Part shown: piece by piece, positions 1 through 8,071 of the stretch
Layout: each line of letters opens with the position of its first letter
How positions within the stretch are numbered: position 1 is the first letter of the stretch
Source of the DNA: Rhynchopus sp. YZ270_cl-10
Taxonomy: Eukaryota; Euglenozoa; Diplonemea; Diplonemida; Diplonemidae
Direction: 5' to 3'
Assembly: GCA_964035575.1 (NCBI GenBank)
Contig: OZ037905.1
Location: 831,001-895,000 of the forward strand
Length of the DNA stretch: 64,000 bases
Made by a program: the position numbers and the translations under genes
Notes under the pieces: model-generated
Told to the model about the DNA's origin: nothing
Database searches by the model: none
What the model saw: only the letters and a program-made list of their open reading frames with translations

Positions 1-52
1 GGTGTACAGTCCCTTCGGAAATGCGTTAGTTTTGAAGCACCGTGCGGTCAGC

Positions 53-1588
53 TCAGACACGCCTCACGTTTACACGCAGACCGTTCTTGAAGACCCAGGT
101 GAGTCCCAGCCCCTGCACGGGTGCGAAGCCCTTCTCCATGGTGAACTCGTACTGTGCCATGACGGTGAGGAGGGCAATCTTTCCTTCAAGGATGGCCATG
201 TTCTTGCCGAGGCAGAGACGTGGGCCTGCCTGGAACGTGGAGTACATGTAGTCGTCGTACTCCTTCGCCTTGTCTCCCAGCCAGCGCTCGGGTTTGAACT
301 CCTCTGCATCCGGCCCCCAGTAGTCGGGGTGGCGGTTGGTGACGTACGACGCAAAGGTGCAGTACTCACCCTTGTGCAGCTTGATGCCCGAAGGCAACAC
401 GGTGTCCTCAGTCGCCTCCTTCTCGTTGCCAGGTACGGGAGGGTTGAGACGAGCAGACTCCATGAAGACAGCCTCGGCAATAGGGGATTTGCCCTCCAAA
501 TCGTCGAAAGTCAGCACCTCCTGCACATTGCCGCCAAACACCTCAAGCGCTTCGGCGCGCAGCTTCTTCTGCCACTCAGGGTGGTCGCAAAGGAATGCAA
601 TCGCGGAGGTCAGTGTCGACCCAGTAGTGTCGCGGCCCGCAATCACTGCGTTGAGGATCATGTCGCGCAGGTACTTCTTCGTGTACTGCGTGCCCTCCTC
701 CTTCCCGTGCTGCAGGTACAGCGCGATCATTGTGTCGTCGCCAACCATCATGTCCTCACGCAGCTCATCGTTATCATCAAAGTAGCTGTCCACCACGCGT
801 GTCATGTATGCGTCAATCACCACCATTGCTTCCGCCACCTGCTTCTCCATGCCCCGGTTGAAGAAGCGGTTCACACGCCACCAAGGGACAAGGAAACGTT
901 CTGAGACTCCCTTCTGTGCAGCGTCGAACGCAGCCTGGAACGCACAGTCCTCTTCGTCCCCACGCAGCGAGTCGACGTCCTTGTTGAAGGCAATGCGGTT
1001 GATCGAGTCGAAGGTGTAGCAGTAGAAGAGCTTCTGTGCGTTGACGACTTCTTTGCTGTCGGCAGCGCGCCCGAAGCAGAGTGCGAGCACCTGCGCGTGG
1101 GTGCCGAAGACTGTGCTCATCCTGTCGCGCAGCTTCCTCTTGCTGAACATGCCTGACATTGCAATGCGCTGGTGCTTCCATTCGCTGCCGTTTGTGTTGA
1201 AGATGCCGTTCCCGAGGAGAACCTGGAAGTTGGTGGTCATGGTGAGGCCCTTGATGTGGGTGTTGAAGCTATCCTTCAGAATGTGCTTGATGTCCTTCGG
1301 GTCCACAATGAAGATGCCGACGACACCGCCGAGCGCACCCCACCCAAAGGGCTTCCACTTCTGCGCACGCACGCACGACATGTGGTATTCCATCAGCGTC
1401 ATCTTACCCGACAGCACGTTGTTGTACACATGCCTCGTAATACCAAAGAACGGCTCGTAGTTGAACGCCACAGCCGCGCTCTTCGGAGGCTTCGAACGAA
1501 TCTTAAACATAATCGCAGCCACCACAACACTCAGCCCCAACAGGAAATACCCACCAGTCACCCACAGGGGCGCATCGGGTGTGAACAT
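53..1588 (-). CDS. cytochrome P450, CYP86/CYP4-like (copy 1)
   Basis: Membrane-anchored haem-thiolate monooxygenase of 511 residues. An N-terminal hydrophobic anchor (about residues 5-25) precedes a full P450 fold. Visible motifs are the I-helix AGRDTT, the K-helix ExxR (ESAR), PERW and the haem loop FQAGPRLCLG, with the ligand Cys near residue 459. The stretch LGNGIFNTNGSEWKHQR resembles fatty-acid omega-hydroxylases of the CYP86/CYP704/CYP4 type, so a fatty-acid or hydrocarbon hydroxylase of the ER membrane is likely; the substrate is inferred. The frame stays open to an upstream Met at 1657. The Met at 1588 is preferred because it aligns with the starts of the two paralogues and follows a pyrimidine-rich tract ending in CACCACAG. 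It is the most downstream gene of the minus-strand file. It shares long identical blocks with copy 3 (26523-28076). Confidence 0.93.
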   Translation of the reverse strand: MFTPDAPLWVTGGYFLLGLSVVVAAIMFKIRSKPPKSAAVAFNYEPFFGITRHVYNNVLSGKMTLMEYHMSCVRAQKWKPFGWGALGGVVGIFIVDPKDIKHILKDSFNTHIKGLTMTTNFQVLLGNGIFNTNGSEWKHQRIAMSGMFSKRKLRDRMSTVFGTHAQVLALCFGRAADSKEVVNAQKLFYCYTFDSINRIAFNKDVDSLRGDEEDCAFQAAFDAAQKGVSERFLVPWWRVNRFFNRGMEKQVAEAMVVIDAYMTRVVDSYFDDNDELREDMMVGDDTMIALYLQHGKEEGTQYTKKYLRDMILNAVIAGRDTTGSTLTSAIAFLCDHPEWQKKLRAEALEVFGGNVQEVLTFDDLEGKSPIAEAVFMESARLNPPVPGNEKEATEDTVLPSGIKLHKGEYCTFASYVTNRHPDYWGPDAEEFKPERWLGDKAKEYDDYMYSTFQAGPRLCLGKNMAILEGKIALLTVMAQYEFTMEKGFAPVQGLGLTWVFKNGLRVNVRRV

Positions 1589-1605
1589 TATGCTTGCAAA
1601 CCTGG

Positions 1606-1650
1606 CTGTGGTGGGTATTGGGTGGGGGAGATGAGGGAACAATGTAAAGG
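1606..1650 (-). promoter_or_regulatory. candidate (trans-)splice acceptor before P450 copy 1
   Basis: On the minus strand a pyrimidine-rich run ends in CACCACAG, 17 nt upstream of the chosen ATG. Similar tract-plus-AG arrangements precede most genes here. It could serve as a spliced-leader acceptor or as the 3' end of a 5'-UTR intron. Confidence 0.3.
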
Positions 1651-1691
1651 CAAACAAGAATGGAACATATTACACTAAATACAAACCCCCC

Positions 1692-3116
1692 TCAGGCTAC
1701 CCTTGAGAACGGCCAGGTGGCCACCACATAATTCGAGCTTCGGGGTACGGAGGAGGACACTGTGCGGCAGGGGGCCTCTTTGCCGAGCTGCGACTGCGAC
1801 TGCGACTGCGACGCGAGGCTGCTGTTGTGCCCCGCTTCTCCTTCCTCGCGCGCACGGCTCTGCCCTCCTCCTGCATCTGCCCCCTGAACAGGTGTCTCCT
1901 CGAAGACAGTTTGGCGCTGTTGATACCGCCGCATCGACTGCTCTCTTATAAACTGAGTGTGGCTGCGCAGGTTGTCTTCAAACAAGCGTGCCAAACCCTC
2001 CACTGGACGAGCCGCCTCTGCAGGCGACAGCTCCCCTTCCACCCGCTCCACATCCCTCCCATCCACAAAGTCGTGCCCAAGGCCACGCTCCCACTCCTCC
2101 CGCAACCCTTCGAGATCCTGTACAGCCTCCTCCTGCGTCCCTTCAAAGGGGCACTCAGCAAGCCAGTTCGGTTTTGGCTCTGGGGAATACATCCGCTTCT
2201 CCCTGGGGAGCTGCAGGGCACGCCATCGGGGTGGCTCCTCTTCTGTGGAGGGCGTCTCGAGGCCAAGGATGTAGTCGTCCACGACAGTGTCGAGGGCAGC
2301 CACCGCACGCGATTTGGCTTCGTGGTCGAGAGGCACGCTGGCAGGCTCTCTCCTTTTGCGTGGCAGCGGCGCAACGTTCTGCACGCGGTACACCGGAGGG
2401 GGCGTGGTGTGGTGTGCACTATACGTCGGGGACACATTCTCCTCGTTGCTCAGGAGCTCGTCCTCCTGTTCGTAGCCCAGCAGAAAGCGCAGCCGCAGCT
2501 GCTGCGAGACGTCGTCCGCATTTTCAGCAACACTCGCAAACGTCGCTGTATGCAGCAACCTCTCCGGCACCAACAGGCCGTCCCCCTCCACCTCACACTT
2601 CGCAGGAACCACTGGACGTGGCGGCGGTGCAGGCAGCAACTTCACCGTGCCCTCCTCCAGGTCAGGCAACGTCAACGGCACCACCGCTGTGGGCAGTGCG
2701 CAGGCCTGCGTCTGCACCGAGGACACTGACTCTGGCGACTCTGGCACGACTGCAGGCGAGTCAACCTTCTCCTCCTCCTTCACCTTAGAAATAACCAACA
2801 CTGGTATTGGGATGTGCATCGGCCCGCCTCCTCCTTGCGACACCTGCGGTGGTGGTGGTGGTGGTGGTGTCGGTGGCGGCAGCAGTGTCTGCTTCTGAGG
2901 TCTTGGTGGCGGCAACCCATCATCACGCTCCACAGTACTGTTCAGCGTATCCAGGTCGAATAGAACCGGTGCAGTAAGGGTTGCTGCTGCATCGCTTCTG
3001 TGCTGTGCACCCCCCGTCTTCTGTGGTGCTGTCGTGTCATCAGATGTGCTGAAGTCCTCTGGTAACAACTCCTCCTCCACTGCAGCCCGCACTGCCTCCA
3101 CAGAACGCCCCTGCAT
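1692..3116 (-). CDS. hypothetical proline-rich, acidic protein
   Basis: Open frame of 474 residues with no recognised domain. The N-terminal half is low complexity: a polyproline run near residues 75-90, then Gly- and Pro-rich linkers. The C-terminal half is charged (about residues 290-400, rich in E, R and W) and ends in an SQSQSQSQ tract. There is no signal peptide or membrane segment. Good codon bias and the tight fit between copy-1 P450 and the ubiquitin-like gene support it as a real gene. The ATG directly follows a TTAG. Such composition suits a scaffold or cytoskeleton-associated protein, but no function can be assigned. Confidence 0.7.
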   Translation of the reverse strand: MQGRSVEAVRAAVEEELLPEDFSTSDDTTAPQKTGGAQHRSDAAATLTAPVLFDLDTLNSTVERDDGLPPPRPQKQTLLPPPTPPPPPPPQVSQGGGGPMHIPIPVLVISKVKEEEKVDSPAVVPESPESVSSVQTQACALPTAVVPLTLPDLEEGTVKLLPAPPPRPVVPAKCEVEGDGLLVPERLLHTATFASVAENADDVSQQLRLRFLLGYEQEDELLSNEENVSPTYSAHHTTPPPVYRVQNVAPLPRKRREPASVPLDHEAKSRAVAALDTVVDDYILGLETPSTEEEPPRWRALQLPREKRMYSPEPKPNWLAECPFEGTQEEAVQDLEGLREEWERGLGHDFVDGRDVERVEGELSPAEAARPVEGLARLFEDNLRSHTQFIREQSMRRYQQRQTVFEETPVQGADAGGGQSRAREEGEAGHNSSLASQSQSQSQLGKEAPCRTVSSSVPRSSNYVVATWPFSRVA

Positions 3117-3308
3117 CTAAGACCACTGCGTTCTGTCACCGCATATGTATTGCTTCCATTTGTCTGCAAAGGGATGTGAGGTAAAGCTGGAAAACCTTTT
3201 TACTGTTTTCGACAAAAATACTGCCAAAAAAAAAGCCTTTTTTTGTGTGTCGGGGGAGCTAGACGGGGGTGGGTGGGTGGGGGGTGGCAGGGGAAGGGAA
3301 AACGGGCG

Positions 3309-4106
3309 TTAGCTGACTGCACAACATTTCTTTTCTGAAGGCACATCGTCGAGGCGTGCGCCCCATGATTTGAGAAGCTGCATGGCCTGCGCCTGCCCGC
3401 TTTCTGCAGCAACGAAGAGCGGGGTGCGGCCGTGTGCGTTTTTGTCGTTGACCCGCACGCCCCAATCCTTCAGCTGCTGCATCGCAGTGACATTGCCGCA
3501 GAGGGACGCAATGTGCATTGGTGTCTCGCCATCATTTGTCCTCTCGTGTATATCCGACCCCCAATCCTTCAGCGACTGCATCGCTGGGACGTGCCCGCTC
3601 ATCACTGCGAAGTGGAGCGGGGTTTCGCCCTGTGTATTTCGTGCGCTGATATCGGCACCGTTCTGGTGGAGCGCTGACATGGCGGAGAGGAGGTTGCGCG
3701 AGGCTGCCTGGTGCAGGGGGGTTGTACCTTGCCGGCGGCATGTGGCTCGGGCACCGGCTTGGAAAAGCAAGCGGATGCGTTCTGGGTCACCATTGCCCTT
3801 GCATACGTCAAACAGTGCAGTATCGTAGACCCCACGCGCAGGGACCAACCCCAACTCGCGGAGCTGCTCCCGCGCAACACCGCGTTGGTTCAACACCACC
3901 TCTATACGGTCGCCCTCACGCACGTTGAGCGACACCAACGCCTCGTCGTCCCCCTGCAGCACACCCCCTCTATGTAAATCAAACGTCGTGTCATCCATGC
4001 TAAAGGCCTCCGCGATGCTCACCTTCAACACCCCAACAGTCGCATCAGCATCTATAGTCACGCTATGCTCTGTGTCACCAGCTCGCGCTGTGACAGTCAA
4101 TGGCAT
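3309..4106 (-). CDS. ubiquitin-like / ankyrin-repeat protein with C-terminal CaaX box
   Basis: Protein of 265 residues. Residues 1-72 form a beta-grasp, ubiquitin-like domain (start MPLTVTARAGDTEHSV; the segment VGVLKVSIAEAF matches the ubiquitin helix). About five ankyrin repeats follow (residues 93-255) with the hallmarks GETPLHFAVMSGH, GETPMHIASLCGN and GRTPLFVAAESGQ. The chain ends KKCCAVS, where CAVS fits a CaaX prenylation signal (Ser last favours farnesylation) and the preceding Cys could be palmitoylated. The protein should therefore be a membrane-tethered interaction adaptor, comparable in idea to membrane-anchored ubiquitin-fold proteins. There is no diglycine processing site. The ATG lies 8 nt after CCCCTACAG, a candidate splice acceptor. 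Confidence 0.88.
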   Translation of the reverse strand: MPLTVTARAGDTEHSVTIDADATVGVLKVSIAEAFSMDDTTFDLHRGGVLQGDDEALVSLNVREGDRIEVVLNQRGVAREQLRELGLVPARGVYDTALFDVCKGNGDPERIRLLFQAGARATCRRQGTTPLHQAASRNLLSAMSALHQNGADISARNTQGETPLHFAVMSGHVPAMQSLKDWGSDIHERTNDGETPMHIASLCGNVTAMQQLKDWGVRVNDKNAHGRTPLFVAAESGQAQAMQLLKSWGARLDDVPSEKKCCAVS

Positions 4107-4208
4107 AGTGTACTCTGTAGGGGTGTTGCTACAACAAAAAAATTTAAAGAAAGAGTGAAAACCCTCCTATTAAGCAGCTGGGTCGAGCTCAAGCAAAGGA
4201 TTTGATTT

Positions 4209-4322
4209 TGACTTGAAATACAACCCTCTAGTGAACAGTGTACCTTGGTACATGATCGGGTGTACCAGGGGTGGACCCCCAGCCATGCAGTCCTACATCC
4301 ATTTCGTGGTTTACATCTGGTG
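4209..4322 (+). repeat. dispersed repeat SR3, copy 1
   Basis: About 115 bp starting GACTTGAAATACAACCCTC, with the internal core GTGAACAGTGTACCTTGG and the end TCCATTTCGTGGTTTACATC. Similar copies lie at 15373, 17785, 50735 and 63713, with partial copies at 25380 and 37940, all in plus orientation. It is SINE-like in size; no tRNA A or B box is recognised. Confidence 0.75.
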
Positions 4323-4364
4323 AAAAAATAGGGGTGGATCGAATTCTTTTAAGGTGTAACTGTT

Positions 4365-5993
4365 CTAAAAATCGTGAAACGGTGTGTGTTGGTACTTATC
4401 CACCACCTCCTTCTCCGCAGCCTCTGTACTGTTATCTGCAAAATCACAGAACGACTGTCGTGGCTTTGCAGGCACCCCTCCTCCCCCTCCTCCTCCCCCA
4501 GCCTCCGGCCAGACCTCGTTCATCTCTCGCGGGACAACCCCTATAGACCCTTCAAGACATGCAGCAGCCTTTCTCAGACTCGCCACAGTCTCCTTCACAT
4601 CCTCGCATTGACTGAACCCACCCTCCGCTGCAAGGGTAGAGAGCTGCGCGACACATGAGATGACTTCGGTTTGGACGGTGCTGTCTCTGTCGTTCCGCAA
4701 CCGGGAGGGTTTGTCCTTCTCACAGAGAAACCCTGCTGCAACGCAGAGGACCTGCACCCCCGCCAAAGCAGCAAACACAATGAAAACCGTGTCTGCTGCG
4801 TCAATATCATCATTCCACGCATCTTCTGGATACCCAGCGTGAAGCGAGCCTAGATGCATATCCGCAATCACATCAGCCTTGGGAGTAAGAGAGTTACCAC
4901 GCCACTTCAACAACGCTGTGTCCACTGCCTCTACAATCGAAGCAGGCACATCTTTGTGGACAGCAAACCCGAGACTAAACGTATGGGCAGTAACAGAATG
5001 CAAAAAGGTGCTCTCACGGAGGGAACGCCGTTGCGCGCTGTGAACGGAAAGACAAGAGACGTCTGCTAGAACGGCGTCTACTACCCCATCTTCGAGATCC
5101 CCGAGGACTCCCCAGGACTCTTTCGCAACCATATGTGAGTCTTGATACGCAGAAGACACCACCTTTGCCCCAATCTCCCCCGCATATTCGAAGCCCCGCT
5201 GTCCAATCACACCAACATCTACCCCTTTAAGGTCATAGGGTGTCCGCATCCAGGTCCCTTTCCGTTCCCCTTCAATCATCTGCGAGGTTGCAGTGGCAAG
5301 ACACAGCACCAACGTCAACATACTCGCGAGGGTCGCAACCCCAGAAGCAATACGGTGGAACGCAACGAACCCTGGGGGAACCTTCTGCTGTCCTATGAAG
5401 AGAACGGTGCAGAAGCTGTCCCATAGCCGCGACCCCACATCGCGCGAATAGGTACACAACAAAGACACATCCCGCTTCCTTCCATACAACGCACACCACA
5501 CTGCAACCACATCCGCCCCATACACCACATGAGCATGCGTACAGACGATACAAAGGAGCAGGGCTACATGCTTCAAGAAGGTTACTGCGACGTTAGCCAT
5601 TTGCGTAAGGCGTGGGGTATGCCTTCGGAGCAGTATTCCCACTGCGCCTTCGTGGTATGGACGGGTAAAGGTGTATTTTGCTGAGAAGTTTGCGTCAGCC
5701 GTCTCTCCGACATTGCTGAGAAATGGATGAGAGACCGGAATGCATCCAAGAATGACATCCGGTACGTCCTGCTTCGCCAACACCATATGGAACACCTCGG
5801 CAGCACTGCGCTGCTCCGTCGCCTCGACCCTCACCTCGCGATCCCTCAGCACGGCCCCCACCACCACCCGCCACACCTCCTCTGCATACCCTCCATACTG
5901 CCCGCTAAACCCTAAGCACGGATAGGACACCGGACGCACCACAACACCATCTACCGCAACAACACATAACACCACAACAATCATATACAACAT
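4365..5993 (-). CDS. ionotropic glutamate receptor-like channel
   Basis: Protein of 542 residues with the iGluR order S1-M1-P-M3-S2-M4. A signal peptide (1-15) leads to S1 (about 20-125), where FTRPYHEGAVGILLRR matches the FSKPF...ISILYRK strand of animal receptors. M1 spans about 134-158, the pore loop about 190-207 (WDSFCTVLFIGQQK) and M3 about 213-238. The end of M3, LATATSQM, takes the place of the SYTANLAAF gate. S2 (about 252-385) starts DLKGVDVGVIGQRG and contains EDGVVDAVLAD. M4 spans about 402-424. The acidic cytosolic tail has a poly-Gly run. The amino-terminal domain is absent, as in plant-independent and bacterial minimal receptors. Ligand and ion selectivity cannot be read from the sequence. 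The ATG follows TTCCTTGCAG by only 2 nt. Confidence 0.85.
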   Translation of the reverse strand: MLYMIVVVLCVVAVDGVVVRPVSYPCLGFSGQYGGYAEEVWRVVVGAVLRDREVRVEATEQRSAAEVFHMVLAKQDVPDVILGCIPVSHPFLSNVGETADANFSAKYTFTRPYHEGAVGILLRRHTPRLTQMANVAVTFLKHVALLLCIVCTHAHVVYGADVVAVWCALYGRKRDVSLLCTYSRDVGSRLWDSFCTVLFIGQQKVPPGFVAFHRIASGVATLASMLTLVLCLATATSQMIEGERKGTWMRTPYDLKGVDVGVIGQRGFEYAGEIGAKVVSSAYQDSHMVAKESWGVLGDLEDGVVDAVLADVSCLSVHSAQRRSLRESTFLHSVTAHTFSLGFAVHKDVPASIVEAVDTALLKWRGNSLTPKADVIADMHLGSLHAGYPEDAWNDDIDAADTVFIVFAALAGVQVLCVAAGFLCEKDKPSRLRNDRDSTVQTEVISCVAQLSTLAAEGGFSQCEDVKETVASLRKAAACLEGSIGVVPREMNEVWPEAGGGGGGGGVPAKPRQSFCDFADNSTEAAEKEVVDKYQHTPFHDF

Positions 5994-5995
5994 AA

Positions 5996-6012
5996 CTGCA
6001 AGGAAGTAGGTA
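5996..6012 (-). promoter_or_regulatory. candidate splice acceptor before the receptor gene
   Basis: CTACTTCCTTGCAG on the minus strand ends 2 nt before the ATG at 5993. It is among the best-formed 3' splice-site sequences in the window. Confidence 0.35.
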
Positions 6013-6228
6013 TGGAATTTTATTCCCCGAAATAAAGTGCCTCAAGCCAAATTGCTTAGGAGGCAGGGACGGTAAAGTGTCAGTATTTCCCTGCTATTTT
6101 CAGATTTTCCCCGACCAATTTACACGTAAAAAATTGGAGCAGGTAAATATAGTAATTTGAGCAGGTAAAATATAGTAAATAGCCGGGGATCCCAGCCAAA
6201 AATGGGTAGGTAATAGTTATATACTCCA

Positions 6229-6362
6229 GGGAGAAATTGAAGCTTTTTTTCCCCGAGGGGGGTGCAACTCCCAAGGATGTGTATTTCCCGAGCCGAAGGC
6301 GAGGGAAATACGAATCCGAGGGAGTTGGCACCCCCCAAGGGGAAAAATCTTCAATTTCTCCC
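6229..6362. repeat. left long hairpin of element D
   Basis: The outer arms GGGAGAAATTGAAG and CTTCAATTTCTCCC pair perfectly over 14 bp. Inner arms continue towards the turn at GAGCCGAAGGCGAG with few mismatches. The G-rich inner arm GGGGGGTG pairs with CACCCCCC. Confidence 0.9.
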
Positions 6363-6531
6363 AGGAGTTTGTAATTTTATTGCCTCCAAATAGTGCCGAA
6401 AGCCAAAATTTTAGGGGGTTTTGACCCACCGCGTGTGCACATCTGTTGGTGGGTGCTTGGGGTGCCGTACAAAAAGAAATGAAGCCGAAAACTAGGAGAG
6501 GAGGGTCTTTTTGTATGTCTGAATACTTTTG

Positions 6532-6765
6532 TTAGTGTTTTTTGTTGAGACGGCTGAAGTAACTCCAGATGGTGTTGACTTCAATTTCCGTTCTTTGTGC
6601 AAGTGATCGAAGTAGCGGTGTAATCTTCTCACGTGGCTTGCGGGACTTGATCTTCGACAATTTCAGAAATCCTTGCAAAGCGATGTCATGGGTTTCTTTT
6701 GTGGGCGCCTTCTTCTGAGCATCCTCATAGATATCTGTGGCCTGCTTCTTGGTAGTCCTTGGCAT
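6532..6765 (-). CDS. small basic protein inside element D, possible helix-turn-helix
   Basis: Frame of 77 residues starting MPRTTKKQATDIYEDAQ, with the C-terminal part SLAQRTEIEVNTIWSYF. It is lysine- and arginine-rich and mostly helical by composition. The last 30 residues could form a DNA-binding helix-turn-helix. It is the only frame in the element with amphipathic, protein-like composition. It may be an element-encoded DNA-binding protein or the leftover of a transposase N-terminus; no family is recognised. Confidence 0.4.
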   Translation of the reverse strand: MPRTTKKQATDIYEDAQKKAPTKETHDIALQGFLKLSKIKSRKPREKITPLLRSLAQRTEIEVNTIWSYFSRLNKKH

Positions 6766-7815
6766 GATCTTGTGGTTTTGACGTTAAAATCCCTCTGGGA
6801 AGTTTTTTGGGTGGAAAAAAACCTCAAAAACGCGTTTTAGACCCCTAGAAAGGCTCAAAACTGCTCAATTCTTGCTGGAATTGCAAAATTGGGCACTTTT
6901 AGGGGTGTGACCAAAAAAATTTTCGAGAGTCTAGTTAGTACGGAGGCGCACCTTAGAAGGCAAAAAATCAAAAAAACAGCAGGGAAAAATAGACTTTTTA
7001 TTCCCTGCCCCTTTTTAGCTGGGGTTCCCGGCTATTTACTATTTATTCCCTGCTCAAATTTACTTTTTTTCCCTCACCCCAGCCATTTACGGCTAAAAAA
7101 TGCAGGGAAAAAAACCTACTTTATTTCCTGCCCCCCTAAAGCATTTTGGCTTGAGGCACAATATTTGGAGGCAATAAAATATTATAATATTTTCCCGGCA
7201 AAAAAAATTTTTTTCTCTTTTTTCACAAGTGTTTTTTGTGACTGCTCACTACACCCTAGGCACCCTTCTGGGACCAAAAAATCAAAAAAAGCAAGAATTG
7301 GGCTGTTTTGAGCATCACAAATTTATTCCCCGGTCATTTTCTGTACAAAAATCCACCTGTACCTGTCAAAATGTATGGGCCAACGCCTTGTCAAAAAATC
7401 AAAAAAAATCTCAGAAAAAAAAAATCCGGGAAAAATTCGACCCCTGGGTTGGGTTTTTGGGCACCAAAAAATGCAAAAACCCGCAAAAATCGGGTGTTTT
7501 GACCATCTAGGGTTACACCAAAGTACACTTCTGTGAACAAGCCTAGGAGAAGGAGTATAAACCCAACACCATGTGGTTGTGTTCAGTAGGCTTATTTACA
7601 CACATGAACACGAAAACGGGGAGAAGCTGCAAGTGGCTTTCCCCCCGTTTGGGCACTCTCCTCCTAAGGGTTCGTAAAAGAAGGAGGCTACGACCAAAAA
7701 GTTTTTGTTTACCACCACCATTCACCTCCCCACACACCCATCACGCAAGGGTCACAATCTCCTAAGCAATTTGGCTTTTGGCACTTTATTTTGGGAAATA
7801 AAATTACAAACTCTT

Positions 7816-7950
7816 GGTAAATATTGAAGATATTTACCTTCGGGGGGTGTCAACCACCTCGGGTGCGGATTTACCTCGCCTTCGGCTCGGTAAATCCGAA
7901 CCCTTGGTGGTTGACACCCCCCTCAGGTAAATATAGCTTCAATATTTACC
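7816..7950. repeat. right long hairpin of element D
   Basis: The outer arms GGTAAATATTGAAG and CTTCAATATTTACC pair perfectly over 14 bp. Long inner arms follow (GGGGGGTGTCAACCACC against GGTGGTTGACACCCCCC), with the turn at TCGCCTTCGGCTC. Bases that differ from the left hairpin have changed on both arms together. Confidence 0.92.
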
Positions 7951-8014
7951 TAGAGTATATAATTATTTTTTTTTTTTGAAACGAAAAAACATATGGCATT
8001 TCTTTTAATTCATT

Positions 8015-8048
8015 CCCCCCCCTCCCACTGTGAAGTGGGAGGGGGGGG
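8015..8048 (-). terminator. perfect GC hairpin after the 1926-residue gene
   Basis: Fifteen bases (C8, then TCCCACT) pair perfectly across a 4-nt turn with AGTGGGA followed by G8. The hairpin begins about 24 nt downstream of the minus-strand stop codon at 8072 and is followed by AT-rich sequence, so it sits in the 3' UTR. It may be an RNA-stability or 3'-end element, or a slippage-prone homopolymer palindrome. Confidence 0.5.
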
Positions 8049-8071
8049 GGGTGTTGGGAGTTGGGGAGGGG

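Larger units (their letters stand above)
6014..7966. mobile_element. element D: hairpin-ended, non-autonomous DNA transposon (composite)
   Basis: The inverted outer ends (TTATATACTC at about 6217, its complement at 7951-7962) each enclose a long hairpin (6229-6362 and 7816-7950). An inverted motif follows inside both hairpins (GTTTGTAATTTTATT...GCCAAA, at 6370 and complementary before 7812). A second inverted pair, about 6014-6215 against about 6970-7200, suggests a nested or rearranged copy. The body at about 6836-6934 is directly homologous to element A (48075-48180) and element C (54690-54797). The part at 7200-7515 is homologous to A (47690-48030) in reverse orientation. The ends suggest a TA target, but the exact limits are uncertain. 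The only protein-like frame is the 77-codon one at 6532-6765. Confidence 0.75.

Noticed and set aside
1589-1657. Upstream Met at 1657 as start of P450 copy 1
   Set aside because: It would add 23 residues absent from both paralogues and place the acceptor-like CACCACAG inside the coding region.
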